In this document: one piece after another, positions 26,580-35,130 of the stretch
Layout: the number at the start of each line of letters is the position of its first letter
How positions within the stretch are numbered: position 1 is the stretch's first letter
Source: Candidatus Galacturonatibacter soehngenii
Lineage (GTDB): Bacteria > Bacillota > Clostridia > Lachnospirales > Lachnospiraceae
NCBI RefSeq assembly: GCF_008830185.1
Contig: NZ_WAGX01000007.1
Coordinates: forward strand, 434,001-498,000
Direction: 5' to 3'
DNA: 64,000 bases
Position numbers and translations under genes: made by a program
The notes under the pieces: model-generated
What the model was told of the DNA's origin: nothing
Database searches by the model: none
What the model saw: only the letters and a program-made list of their open reading frames with translations

Positions 26580-27929
26580 ATGCAAGCTGTTAATGTAATC
26601 ATAGGTATCATAATGGTCTTATCGTTTTTTGGATTGGTATGGTACTGTGTAAAGGGCTACAACCTTTTGGTGGGATTTTTTGTGATGTCAGTATTATGGA
26701 CAACGATTTCACTGATTGGTAATTCAATTACCCCTAACTCAGCTATGGAAGGAGCAACAATAATTGATGTACTTACCAATGTTTTTCAAACAGGACCAGA
26801 AAACTATGGAAAATCAATTCTAGTTAATATTTTCTTTGGCGCGTTCTTTGGCAGAGTATTAATTGACACTGGTATTGCGGCAACTTTGATTCGTAAGGTA
26901 GTTGAACTAGGAGGCGACAAACCAAGAATTACCATGTCTTTGCTGTGTATTGTCACAACCATTATTTTTACATCAATGACAGGGATTGGTCCTGTTATCT
27001 CGATTGCCGTTATTGTATTACCTATCATGCTTTCGCTTGGAATACCAGCACCAATTGCAATGTTTTCGTTTATGGGTTCTATCATGGCAGGAATATTTGG
27101 TAATATCGTTAACTTTAAGCAGTATCAGGCGATATTTGCAACGGCAAATGAAAGTTATGGCACCTACGATTACAATACCTATTTTCCATTTGGAATGATA
27201 GCTTTGGTAGTTGCTCTTATCGTTGTACTTGTAGTAAGTAATGTATTTTTAAGTAAGAAAAAAGTATCTTATGCGTGGGCAGTAACAGCGGATTCCTCGA
27301 ATTCGGCTGATGCACCAATCATTTCATGGATTTGTGTTGTGTTACCTGTAATCGGTGTTATTTTATTTAAAATCCCTATTATTCTTGCGTTTATTATTTC
27401 AGGTCTGTTTGCACTTATAACATGTGGGAAATTACGAGGGGGATTTACCGCGGTATGTCGAATGCTTGCAAAGCAGTTTGCAGATGGGGCAATCGATGTA
27501 GCACCAATGATAGGATTTTTATTAACCTTATCCATGTTTAATAATGCGGCTAATTATGCTTCACCATATTTTAAGGTTTTACTTGGAGGGGTTATTCCAG
27601 AAAGTGCACTTTTGTTAAGTATTTTGTTTGCAGTATTGACACCACTAGGGTTCTTTCGAGGTCCAATGAATCTTGTAGGATGTGGAGCAGCAATTTTAGC
27701 TGTTGTGGTTTCCGTTGCAGCTTGGCCAGTACAATTTTTATTCCCTTTGTTTGCGATTACAACAATTGCACCACAGCATTTAGATGTTACACAATCTTGG
27801 GTTGCTTGGGGATTTGGCTATACAAAAGTAGCAACCAAAGACTATTTGAAGATGTCCATTCCAACTGGTTGGATTATTGGAATTATTCTTTGTATTGTCG
27901 TTTATGTCTTATATGGTGGATTCGTTTAA
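26580..27929 (+). CDS. Polytopic transporter of the ion-transporter type, substrate unknown
   Basis: 449-aa membrane protein with about 12 hydrophobic segments, no signal peptide and short polar loops. The segment MSLLCIVTTIIFTSMTGIGP followed by VISIAVIVLPIMLSLGIPAP and GSIMAGIFGNIVNF looks like the hairpin regions of IT-superfamily carboxylate carriers (GntP, DcuC, citrate type), but I cannot place the family firmly. GGAGG precedes the start. The hydantoinase/oxoprolinase-like gene follows 121 nt later, with an intervening hairpin; the pair probably handles uptake and opening of a cyclic amide or related carboxylate. The 240 bp upstream are AT-rich with a TTGACA at 26511 but no convincing -10. 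Confidence 0.75.
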   Translation: MQAVNVIIGIIMVLSFFGLVWYCVKGYNLLVGFFVMSVLWTTISLIGNSITPNSAMEGATIIDVLTNVFQTGPENYGKSILVNIFFGAFFGRVLIDTGIAATLIRKVVELGGDKPRITMSLLCIVTTIIFTSMTGIGPVISIAVIVLPIMLSLGIPAPIAMFSFMGSIMAGIFGNIVNFKQYQAIFATANESYGTYDYNTYFPFGMIALVVALIVVLVVSNVFLSKKKVSYAWAVTADSSNSADAPIISWICVVLPVIGVILFKIPIILAFIISGLFALITCGKLRGGFTAVCRMLAKQFADGAIDVAPMIGFLLTLSMFNNAANYASPYFKVLLGGVIPESALLLSILFAVLTPLGFFRGPMNLVGCGAAILAVVVSVAAWPVQFLFPLFAITTIAPQHLDVTQSWVAWGFGYTKVATKDYLKMSIPTGWIIGIILCIVVYVLYGGFV

Positions 27930-27945
27930 CTTATACGTATCTTGG

Positions 27946-27978
27946 TAACCGGCTAATGTATTGCGCAGGAGTCGGTTA
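27946..27978 (+). other. Intergenic hairpin between transporter and HyuA-like gene
   Basis: TAACCGGC (27946-27953) pairs with GTCGGTTA (27971-27978) with one G-U. T tract is weak, so it may be a partial terminator or processing site lowering expression of the second gene. Confidence 0.4.
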
Positions 27979-28050
27979 TTAAAATTAGTTCAAATACGGA
28001 GTATTTAGATAGAACGTGTAAGACAATATAGGTAGAAATGGAGGAGCAAC

Positions 28051-30183
28051 ATGGCTAGAATGGTTAGAATGGGAATTGATGTGGGAGGCACGCATACAAA
28101 AGCAGTGGCAATCAATAATGAGACCCATGAGATAATTGGTAAATCGTCGGTAAAGACAACACATGATGATAAACGAGGAGTTGCGGCTGGTGTTGTAACA
28201 TGTTTTCAAAACTGTATGAGGGAAAATGACATTAGTCCAGATTCAGTTGTTTTTGTGGCTCATAGCACAACTCAGGCAACCAATGCATTAATAGAAGGTG
28301 ATGTTGCACAAGTTGGTATCATTGGGATGTCAAAGGGTGGTTTGGAAGGATTTTTAGCAAAGAGGCAGACTAAGCTTGAAAACATTGATTTAGGAAATGG
28401 AAAAGAAATTATAATACGAAACCGCTATATGAATGTAAAGAAGATGACAGAAGATTCGGTTAATAAGGAGTTGCATGCTTTAGTGCAGGAGGGAGCGCAA
28501 GTAATTGTTCCTTCCATGGCATTTGGAGTTGACAATGAAGAGCCTGAAAAAATGGTAGCCAAAGCGGCAGAGAAAGAAAAAATAGCAACGGCAATGGCAT
28601 CAGATATTACAAAACTTTACGGTTTAACAAGAAGAACAAGAACAGCGGCAATCAATGCAAGTATACTACCCAAAATGCTAGAAACAGCAAATTCAACAGA
28701 ACAATCGGTTCGTGAAGCAGGGGTACAGGTTCCTCTTATGATTATGAGAGGTGACGGTGGTGTCATGGAGATTACGGAGATGAAAAAACGACCAGTACTT
28801 ACTATGCTTTCAGGCCCTGCTGCATCGGTTATGGGCTCTTTGATGTATTTGAGAGCATCAAATGGAGTGTATTTTGAAGTGGGTGGGACAACTACAAATA
28901 TTGGAGTAATTAAAAATGGCCGTCCAGCCATTGATTATTCCATTGTTGGTGGTCACCCAACCTATATTAGTTCTTTGGATGTGCGTGTACTTGGAGTGGC
29001 TGGTGGCTCGATGGTGCGTGCAAACAAAAATGGTATTGTTGATGTTGGACCTAGATCTGCCCATATAGCAGGACTTGACTATTCAGTCTTTACAGACGAA
29101 GAAAAGATTCAAAATCCACAGGTAGAGTTTTTTTCTCCCAAACAAGGAGATCCTGCTGATTATGTTGCAATCAAAATGGAGAATGGTGATAGGGTTACAA
29201 TTACAAATTCTTGTGCAGCAAACGTACTAGGGCTTGTAAAACCCACTCATTTTTCATACGGAAAGGTGGAGTCTGCAAGAAAGGCAATGCAAGCGTTGGC
29301 AGATTATTGTGGGACAACGGTGGAGGATATTGCAAAACAAATTATGGAAAAGGCGTATGCAAAGATAGAACCTGTGATACTTTATTTGGCAGAAAAATAT
29401 AAATTGGAAAAAGACCAGATTTCCTTAGTTGGTGTTGGAGGAGGAGCTGCCTCGTTAATCATTTATTTTGCTGAGAAAATGGGAGTGAAATATAGCATTC
29501 CAGAAAATGCAGAGGTGATTTCCTCCATTGGAGTGGCTTTATCTATGGTACGAGATGTAGTGGAACGTATCATACCATCACCAACAAAAGAAGATATAAG
29601 CTCCATTAAAATGGAGGCAATGAATAAAGCCATACAAAGTGGTGCGACTGCAGAAAGTGTGGAAATTCATATTGATATTGATCCACAAACCTCAAAAGTA
29701 ACTGCAATTGCGACAGGTTCAACAGAAGTAAAGACAACGGATTTACTAAAAGAATGTAGTGAAGAAGAGTTAAGGAAGTTAGCAGCCGCCGATATGCGTA
29801 TTGATATAGAAGAGGCGATCCTTCTTGAAAAAACAAAATTCATTTCTGTTTTTGGAACAAAGTCGCAGCAAAATGGAGAGGCTGATGCGATTCGTATTCT
29901 AGATTCAAAAGGTTTTATAAAGGTTCAACGAGGTTTTGCACAAGCGCTAAAAACAACAGCTAGTAAGTATTTGGAAGTAGTACAAAGACTGTGGGATGCA
30001 ATGGCGGTATATCAAACAGAATTAATTGCAAGACCAGATTTTTATTTATGCGTTGGAGCACGAGTCATTGATTTTAGTGCTTCTGATTTTGAACAGCTAA
30101 AACTTCTGATGGATATTGAAATATCGACGCTAGAGCCAGATATGGAAATTATTGTAGTGGCAGCAAATATAAAGCAAAGTTAA
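28051..30183 (+). CDS. Hydantoinase/oxoprolinase (HyuA-like) family protein
   Basis: 710-aa ASKHA-fold protein. The N-terminal hydantoinase domain begins with the phosphate loop MGIDVGGTHTKAVAIN and has VVFVAHSTTQATNALIEGD; the central Hydantoinase_A domain contains MLSGPAASVMGS and FEVGGTTTNIGV, and a C-terminal extension (about 510-710) follows. The family includes ATP-dependent N-methylhydantoinase A, acetone carboxylase beta and 5-oxoprolinase subunits. A HyuB partner is not encoded nearby, which is unusual for activity on hydantoins or 5-oxoproline. GGAGGAG upstream fixes the start at 28051. Its neighbours are a transporter and an HExxH protein. Confidence 0.85.
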   Translation: MARMVRMGIDVGGTHTKAVAINNETHEIIGKSSVKTTHDDKRGVAAGVVTCFQNCMRENDISPDSVVFVAHSTTQATNALIEGDVAQVGIIGMSKGGLEGFLAKRQTKLENIDLGNGKEIIIRNRYMNVKKMTEDSVNKELHALVQEGAQVIVPSMAFGVDNEEPEKMVAKAAEKEKIATAMASDITKLYGLTRRTRTAAINASILPKMLETANSTEQSVREAGVQVPLMIMRGDGGVMEITEMKKRPVLTMLSGPAASVMGSLMYLRASNGVYFEVGGTTTNIGVIKNGRPAIDYSIVGGHPTYISSLDVRVLGVAGGSMVRANKNGIVDVGPRSAHIAGLDYSVFTDEEKIQNPQVEFFSPKQGDPADYVAIKMENGDRVTITNSCAANVLGLVKPTHFSYGKVESARKAMQALADYCGTTVEDIAKQIMEKAYAKIEPVILYLAEKYKLEKDQISLVGVGGGAASLIIYFAEKMGVKYSIPENAEVISSIGVALSMVRDVVERIIPSPTKEDISSIKMEAMNKAIQSGATAESVEIHIDIDPQTSKVTAIATGSTEVKTTDLLKECSEEELRKLAAADMRIDIEEAILLEKTKFISVFGTKSQQNGEADAIRILDSKGFIKVQRGFAQALKTTASKYLEVVQRLWDAMAVYQTELIARPDFYLCVGARVIDFSASDFEQLKLLMDIEISTLEPDMEIIVVAANIKQS

Positions 30184-30228
30184 ATAGTGAGTGAAATGTA
30201 GTAGAAAGTAAAACTAGGTGGAAAAAGT

Positions 30229-30906
30229 ATGCAAGAAGTCACTCAGTTATATAAGTTAGTATCAAATTTATTATTGGTAAAAGAAAATGAGTGGGGGTTA
30301 TATGCATTTTCCAAAGAGCCATTGCATAAAAAAATCACGAAAGAAGAGAAAAAAGAAATGATTGATATGGCTATCAATTGTGGGATTGAATATGCAAAGC
30401 GTATTAAGATGCAATATAAAAGTGCAAGAGTAAAAGAATTAGCGGAGGTTTTTCAGATAAAAGTATTCCAACAGGATAGCTCTATGATTGGAAAAAGAAT
30501 TGTTTTTGCTCTTTACACCCCGCCGAATCGGATTGAAATTATGAATGAGCCAATTCAAAAAGCATGTGATATTTTAGAGAAGGATTCTTTTTTGGTTGAA
30601 CATTTCACACAAGAGGTTATAATAAATACAATATTAGGACATGAGATATTTCATTTTTTGGAGGAACAATTCGAGCAAGAAATCTATACAAGAACTAAGA
30701 AAATTCTATTGTGGAGTTGTCTTGGTATAAAAAATTATTCTACAATACGTACCTTAAGTGAGATTGGAGCAATGGCCTTTACAAAGGAGCTAAATCAGCT
30801 TACATTCTCACCATATATACTGGATATCATCTTGTATTACAGTTATGATTCATGCAGTACGAAAAAAATATATCATGATATTATGAAAATAAGTGCAAGA
30901 AGATAG
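30229..30906 (+). CDS. Unknown protein with an HExxH zinc-peptidase-like motif
   Basis: I do not recognise the family of this 225-aa protein. It has no signal peptide and no clear membrane segment. It contains H138-E-I-F-H142 inside NTILGHEIFHFLEE, the zincin active-site pattern, and a later glutamate-containing helix (RTLSEIGAMAFTKEL, about 180-195) that could supply the third zinc ligand. The N-terminal third is helical and basic. It lies 45 nt after the HyuA-like gene, probably cotranscribed, and is followed by a terminator. It may be a small intracellular metalloprotease or an inactive relative. Confidence 0.65.
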   Translation: MQEVTQLYKLVSNLLLVKENEWGLYAFSKEPLHKKITKEEKKEMIDMAINCGIEYAKRIKMQYKSARVKELAEVFQIKVFQQDSSMIGKRIVFALYTPPNRIEIMNEPIQKACDILEKDSFLVEHFTQEVIINTILGHEIFHFLEEQFEQEIYTRTKKILLWSCLGIKNYSTIRTLSEIGAMAFTKELNQLTFSPYILDIILYYSYDSCSTKKIYHDIMKISARR

Positions 30907-30933
30907 GAAGCACCAGTACTTGATGTTAATGGA

Positions 30934-30965
30934 AAATACGGACTCTTTTGGGTCCGTATTTATTA
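30934..30965 (+). terminator. Terminator after the HExxH gene
   Basis: AAATACGGAC (30934-30943) and GTCCGTATTT (30952-30961): perfect 10-bp stem, short T run. Confidence 0.75.
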
Positions 30966-31008
30966 AAATCATAGGTACGTTACACTTTAAAAAAAGCACT
31001 ATATTTAA

Positions 31009-31061
31009 TTGACAAAATAAAAAAATAATGATATTCTCTATTAAACATATCAATTTAATAG
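31009..31061 (+). promoter_or_regulatory. Promoter and dyad of the LysR gene
   Basis: TTGACA (31009-31014), 17-bp spacer, TATTCT (31032-31037). Immediately downstream CTATTAAA (31038-31045) and TTTAATAG (31054-31061) form a perfect 8-bp dyad with an 8-nt spacer, placed over the predicted start: a good autorepression site. A CTATTAAA half-site also lies before the metNIQ promoter (32048-32055). Confidence 0.65.
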
Positions 31062-31124
31062 GAAATGAATTTTTCTAGACAGTAGATTTAAAATCATTTC
31101 TCATCGACACAAAGAGGTGAAGGT

Positions 31125-32030
31125 ATGACATTACAACAATTAAGATATGCTATCATGATTGCGGATTGTGGTTCTATGAATGAAGCGGCAAAGCGATTGT
31201 TTATTTCACAACCAAGTCTTTCAGGCACTATGAAGGAACTAGAAGAAGAAATTGGAGCCGATATTTTCTTTCGCTCAAACAGAGGAATCATTATTACTCC
31301 AGAAGGGGAAGAGTTCTTAGGCTATGCAAGACAGGTAGTAGATCAATATCGTTTGTTGGAAAATAGATATATCGAAAAGAATTCAAAGAAAAAATTTAGT
31401 GTATCCATGCAGCATTATACCTTTGCGGTCAAGGCATTTGTAGAAGTGGTGAAAAAGGTTGGTATGGAGCAATACGAATTTGCAGTACACGAAACGAAGA
31501 CGTATGAAGTGATTGAGAATGTAAAAAACTTTAAAAGTGAGCTTGGTGTACTCTACTTAAATGATTTTAATGAGCAGGTGCTCACCAAAATACTGCGAGA
31601 AAACAGTCTTGAATTTCAAGAACTATTTCAATGTGATACGTATGTGTATTTATGGGGGGAACACCCATTGGCAAAGCAGGAATTAATCTCCATGGAAGAA
31701 CTAGAAGAATATCCTTGTCTGGCATTTGAACAAGGGAAGAATAATTCATTTTATCTGGCAGAAGAAGTAATGAGTACGTATGAATACAAAAGAATTATTA
31801 AAGCAGATGATAGAGCAACCTTGTTAAATCTTATGGTAGGGTTAAATGGATATACACTATGTTCGGGAATCATTTGTGAGGAATTAAATGGAGATGATTA
31901 TAAGGCAGTACCACTGGTGGAAAGTCAGAAAATGAGGATTGGTTATATCAAAAGAAAAGGATCAAACATTAGTAGCTTAGGTGAATTATATATAAAAGAA
32001 TTGCAAAAATATCAAGACAGAGTGTTATAG
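31125..32030 (+). CDS. LysR-family transcriptional regulator
   Basis: 301-aa LysR protein: N-terminal winged HTH (about 1-60, MTLQQLRYAIMIADCGSMNE, AKRLFISQPSLSGTMKELE) and a C-terminal periplasmic-binding-like effector domain (about 90-295). AGAGGTGAAGG precedes the start. It sits directly upstream of metNIQ in the same direction, separated by a leader region, and downstream of the thiol/C-S lyase genes. It is the best local candidate for a sulfur-responsive regulator, of metNIQ and possibly of the GST operons, but the dyad in its own promoter differs from the dyad of the GST operons. The effector is unknown; O-acetylserine-type ligands are common in sulfur LysR proteins. Confidence 0.9.
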   Translation: MTLQQLRYAIMIADCGSMNEAAKRLFISQPSLSGTMKELEEEIGADIFFRSNRGIIITPEGEEFLGYARQVVDQYRLLENRYIEKNSKKKFSVSMQHYTFAVKAFVEVVKKVGMEQYEFAVHETKTYEVIENVKNFKSELGVLYLNDFNEQVLTKILRENSLEFQELFQCDTYVYLWGEHPLAKQELISMEELEEYPCLAFEQGKNNSFYLAEEVMSTYEYKRIIKADDRATLLNLMVGLNGYTLCSGIICEELNGDDYKAVPLVESQKMRIGYIKRKGSNISSLGELYIKELQKYQDRVL

Positions 32031-32064
32031 GTTTTTCCTATATCTAACTATTAAATTTGTGTAT

Positions 32065-32093
32065 TTGCGCATAATTTTATTATCTGCTATGAT
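32065..32093 (+). promoter_or_regulatory. Promoter of the leader peptide-metNIQ transcript
   Basis: TTGCGC (32065-32070), 17-bp spacer, TATGAT (32088-32093). A half-site CTATTAAA (32048-32055), identical to the LysR gene dyad arm, lies just upstream of the -35. Confidence 0.6.
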
Positions 32094-32126
32094 GTTACAT
32101 ATTAATATTGAGAGGAGAAATCGGAT

Positions 32127-32237
32127 ATGAGAAGTTACATGAGAGCTTATAATCAAATGATGTGTTGCTGTTGCAGGTACATTTGTGGTATTATGCTTTA
32201 TGGAGTGCGCTTCAAACCGGTTTTATATCTGTTATAA
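32127..32237 (+). CDS. Cysteine-codon leader peptide upstream of metNIQ
   Basis: 36-codon ORF with GAGGAG (32112-32117) before the ATG. It reads MRSYMRAYNQMMCCCCRYIC and continues GIMLYGVRFKPVLYLL. Codons 11-16 are Met-Met-Cys-Cys-Cys-Cys (TGTTGCTGTTGC at 32163-32174), with another Cys at codon 20. Codons 27-34 contain the 5' arms of an antiterminator that competes with the terminator at 32264-32296. This is the classic layout of ribosome-mediated transcription attenuation: shortage of charged tRNA-Cys would stall the ribosome on the Cys run and allow expression of the transporter genes. Confidence 0.75.
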   Translation: MRSYMRAYNQMMCCCCRYICGIMLYGVRFKPVLYLL

Positions 32238-32272
32238 TCAAGAGCCTACAATGATGAAACCAAAACAGCGCA
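32206..32272 (+). promoter_or_regulatory. Antiterminator of the cysteine attenuator
   Basis: GGTTTTAT (32219-32226) can pair with ATGAAACC (32254-32261), 8 bp including one G-U, and TGCGCT (32206-32211) with AGCGCA (32267-32272), 6 bp. The outer 3' arm uses bases of the terminator 5' arm, so the two folds exclude each other. Both 5' arms lie inside the leader peptide ORF and would be covered by a ribosome reaching its stop codon. Confidence 0.65.
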
Positions 32273-32296
32273 TCCGTAGGATCGCTGTTCTTTTTT
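32264..32296 (+). terminator. Attenuator terminator upstream of metN
   Basis: AACAGCG (32264-32270) pairs with CGCTGTT (32283-32289) and ATCC with GGAT inside, one bulged C, followed by CTTTTTTGTTTT. It lies between the leader peptide and metN. Confidence 0.88.
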
Positions 32297-32374
32297 GTTT
32301 TAACTAAAAAGTTCGAAGAATCCTAACTCTAAGAGGAAATGCCTCTATTAATTTAAACCGAAAGGAGTAAGCAG

Positions 32375-33376
32375 ATGATTCGAATTGATAATGTCAGTAA
32401 AGTATTTCGTACTAGCACAGATGAAATCAAGGCTGTAAACAATATTAATCTTACGATAGAAGATGGAAGTATATTCGGAATCATCGGATTATCCGGAGCA
32501 GGTAAGTCTACTCTGGTACGATGTATTAATCTGTTAGAAAGACCGACAGCAGGAAGAATTTATTTAAATGAGGTAGAACTTACTTCATTGAATCCAAAAC
32601 AATTAAGAAAAGAAAGAGAAAAAATCGGTATGATATTCCAACAATTTAATCTGTTGGAACAAAGAACTGCATTAAGAAATGTATGCTATCCGCTAGAAAT
32701 TGCAGGAGTTAAGTCATCTGAGGCGAAAGAAAAGGCTAAAAAATTATTAGATCTAGTAGGGCTTTCCGATCGTCTGAATAATTATCCTTCTCAGTTATCA
32801 GGAGGACAAAAGCAAAGAGTTGCAATTGCAAGGGCACTAGCAACAGATCCACAAGTACTGTTGTGTGATGAAGCAACGAGTGCACTTGATCCAAATACAA
32901 CTAGATCGATTTTAGATTTATTAAAAAATATCAATGAAAAGCTGGGTGTTACGATTGTTGTAATTACCCATGAAATGAAAGTTGTGGAGCAAATTTGTGA
33001 TCAGGTTGCTGTACTTGACAATGGAATGGTAGCAGAAACTGGTGCAGTGAAAGATATTTTTCTTTCACCAAAGTCAAAGATTGCACAAGAATTGATATTT
33101 CCAAAAAATAAAGGAATTGCAAGTCTACAAAACAAACGAATTCTTCGACTTGCATTCGATGGTCAATCCTCTTTTGAACCAGTTATATCTAATTTGGTAT
33201 TAAAATGCCAAACTATGGTTAATATACTTGGTGCTAGTACTGAAGATATTGGAGGTAAGGCATTTGGGCAGATGATTCTTCAATTACCTGAGGATGAACT
33301 TGCTATTGCCAGAGCTAAAAATTACTTAGATTCAATCGGAATTCATTATGAGGAGAGTGATGTAGATGGAAATTAA
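32375..33376 (+). CDS. metN: Methionine-type ABC transporter ATPase MetN
   Basis: ATPase of the MetNIQ importer for L/D-methionine, some forms also moving cystine or homocysteine. Walker A GLSGAGKST, signature LSGGQKQRVAIARAL, Walker B LLCDEATSALDP. A C-terminal NIL domain (about 255-333) is present, which in E. coli MetN binds methionine and inhibits transport when the pool is full. AAAGGAG precedes the start. Overlaps metI by 11 nt. Expression appears to be set by the upstream leader peptide/terminator. The cysteine codons in that leader leave open whether the substrate is methionine, cyst(e)ine or both. Confidence 0.94.
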   Translation: MIRIDNVSKVFRTSTDEIKAVNNINLTIEDGSIFGIIGLSGAGKSTLVRCINLLERPTAGRIYLNEVELTSLNPKQLRKEREKIGMIFQQFNLLEQRTALRNVCYPLEIAGVKSSEAKEKAKKLLDLVGLSDRLNNYPSQLSGGQKQRVAIARALATDPQVLLCDEATSALDPNTTRSILDLLKNINEKLGVTIVVITHEMKVVEQICDQVAVLDNGMVAETGAVKDIFLSPKSKIAQELIFPKNKGIASLQNKRILRLAFDGQSSFEPVISNLVLKCQTMVNILGASTEDIGGKAFGQMILQLPEDELAIARAKNYLDSIGIHYEESDVDGN

Positions 33377-34034
33377 TCAATTAATTACGCTAATGATTCA
33401 AGGTACAAAAGAAACACTATATATGACATTGATATCCACTGCCTTTTCCTATTTGCTTGGAATTCCAGTTGGAGTACTTTTATTCATAACAGATAAATTT
33501 GGAATATGGGAGTGTAAGCCATTAAATGCCGTTTTAGGTATTGTTGTAAATATTATGCGCTCCGTTCCATTTATTATATTATTAGTAGCCATTTTGCCTT
33601 TTACAAGAGCTGTCGTTGGAACGACCATTGGTTCTACGGCTACCATTGTTCCGCTTGTTGTAGCAGCAGCTCCATTTGTAGCAAGAATGGTTGAATCATC
33701 TTTAAAAGAAGTCGATGCAGGTATCATTGAAGCAGCTTTGGCGATGGGGTCTAGTCCCTTACAGATTATCTATAAAGTGCTTCTACCAGAATCAAAACCA
33801 TCATTATTGATTGGGGCTACGATTACAACAACAACAATCTTAGGATATTCTGCTATGGCAGGATTTACTGGTGGTGGTGGACTTGGAGCGATTGCTGTAA
33901 ATTATGGTTATTATCGCTACCAGACCAATATTATGTTTATCACAGTGATTTTACTAGTCATCGTTGTGCAAATATTCCAAGAAATTGGAATGAGATTTGC
34001 CAATAGGACTGATAAAAGAATAAAGAATTTGTAA
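33366..34034 (+). CDS. metI: Methionine-type ABC transporter permease MetI
   Basis: 222-aa permease with five membrane helices, typical MetI length. The coupling loop is around GIIEAALAMGSSPLQIIYKV (about 118-137), contacting MetN; NIMRSVPFIILLVAILPFTR is characteristic. Its start overlaps the metN end, GAGGAG just upstream, so the pair is coupled. metQ follows after 56 nt. Confidence 0.93.
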   Translation: MEINQLITLMIQGTKETLYMTLISTAFSYLLGIPVGVLLFITDKFGIWECKPLNAVLGIVVNIMRSVPFIILLVAILPFTRAVVGTTIGSTATIVPLVVAAAPFVARMVESSLKEVDAGIIEAALAMGSSPLQIIYKVLLPESKPSLLIGATITTTTILGYSAMAGFTGGGGLGAIAVNYGYYRYQTNIMFITVILLVIVVQIFQEIGMRFANRTDKRIKNL

Positions 34035-34090
34035 TTGTTTGGAGCTTGTCTTTAAATGATTGCATGAATTAAGAAAAGGAGAGAAGTATT

Positions 34091-35002
34091 ATGAAAAAAA
34101 GAATTACATCATTTATGTTAGCATTTACATTAGCAGCAGGAGCATTGGCAGGCTGTGCAACAAAAGCAGAGCCAGAAGCAACCAATTCTGAAACAACAAA
34201 AGATTCATCAACTGAGACAAAAGATGATTCAACAGATACAACAGATGCAAAAGCTGAGGAAGCTACAACAGAAGATAAAACAATTAAAGTAGGAGCATCT
34301 CCAACACCTCATGCAGAAATTCTAGAACAGGCAAAGGCTATTCTTGAAAAAGATGGCTATACACTTGAAATCGTAGAGTACAATGATTATGTATTACCAA
34401 ATACTGCACTTGATACTGGAGAGTTAGATGCGAATTACTTCCAACATAAGCCATACTTAGATGACTTTAACAAAGAAAATGGAACTGATATCGTTTCAGC
34501 AGGAGCGATTCATTTTGAGCCATTTGGAATTTATGCAGGAAAAACAAAGTCCATCGAAGAATTAAAAGAAGGAGCAACTATTGCAGTTCCTAACGATGCA
34601 ACAAATGAAGCAAGAGCACTTCTTTTATTAGAAGCACAAGGTCTTATTAAATTAAAAGCAGATGCAGGACTTAGCGCAACCAAATTAGACATTGAAGAAA
34701 ATAAACTAAATTTAAACATTGAAGAAATTGAAGCAGCTCAGATTGCACGTGCTTTACCAGATGTTGATCTTGCTGCAATCAATGGTAACTATGCAATTCA
34801 AGGTGGTCTTAGTGTATCAGATGCACTAGCAACAGAAGAAGCTAGTTCACTAGCAGCTACTACTTATGCAAATATTATTGCTGTAAATGCAGGAAATGAA
34901 AACAGTGAAAAGGTTCAGGCACTTTTAAAGGCTCTTCAAAGTGAAGAAATTCGTAAATTTATTGAAGAAAAATACACTGGAGCTGTAGTTCCAACCTTTT
35001 AA
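34091..35002 (+). CDS. metQ: Methionine-type substrate-binding lipoprotein MetQ
   Basis: 303-aa NlpA/MetQ family lipoprotein. Lipobox LAAGALAGC places the lipid-modified cysteine at C22. A Thr/Asp/Lys-rich linker (about 27-60) leads to the binding fold with KVGASPTPHAEIL, LDANYFQHKPYLDDFN and VPNDATNEARALLLLE, all MetQ signatures. AAGGAGAG precedes the start. It completes metNIQ. Ligand preference cannot be seen directly; NlpA-family members bind methionine, and some bind other sulfur amino acids. Confidence 0.93.
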   Translation: MKKRITSFMLAFTLAAGALAGCATKAEPEATNSETTKDSSTETKDDSTDTTDAKAEEATTEDKTIKVGASPTPHAEILEQAKAILEKDGYTLEIVEYNDYVLPNTALDTGELDANYFQHKPYLDDFNKENGTDIVSAGAIHFEPFGIYAGKTKSIEELKEGATIAVPNDATNEARALLLLEAQGLIKLKADAGLSATKLDIEENKLNLNIEEIEAAQIARALPDVDLAAINGNYAIQGGLSVSDALATEEASSLAATTYANIIAVNAGNENSEKVQALLKALQSEEIRKFIEEKYTGAVVPTF

Positions 35003-35019
35003 TTAAATAGTTTTTAGAC

Positions 35020-35050
35020 AAATACGCCACTTATGACATGTGGCGTATTT
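35020..35050 (+). terminator. Terminator after metQ
   Basis: AAATACGCCAC (35020-35030) and GTGGCGTATTT (35040-35050): perfect 11-bp stem, 9-nt loop; T tract short. Confidence 0.7.
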
Positions 35051-35130
35051 GCATATAAAATGTTATTACAACATAAATACATTAATTTAGTGAATAAGTA
35101 ATTTAGTTTAAGAAAAGGAGTGGATATTTC

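Noticed and set aside
32031-32374. SAM riboswitch (S-box) or T-box before metNIQ
   Set aside because: Neither the S-box core nor the T-box sequence TGGNACCGCG is found; the leader peptide/terminator explains the region better.
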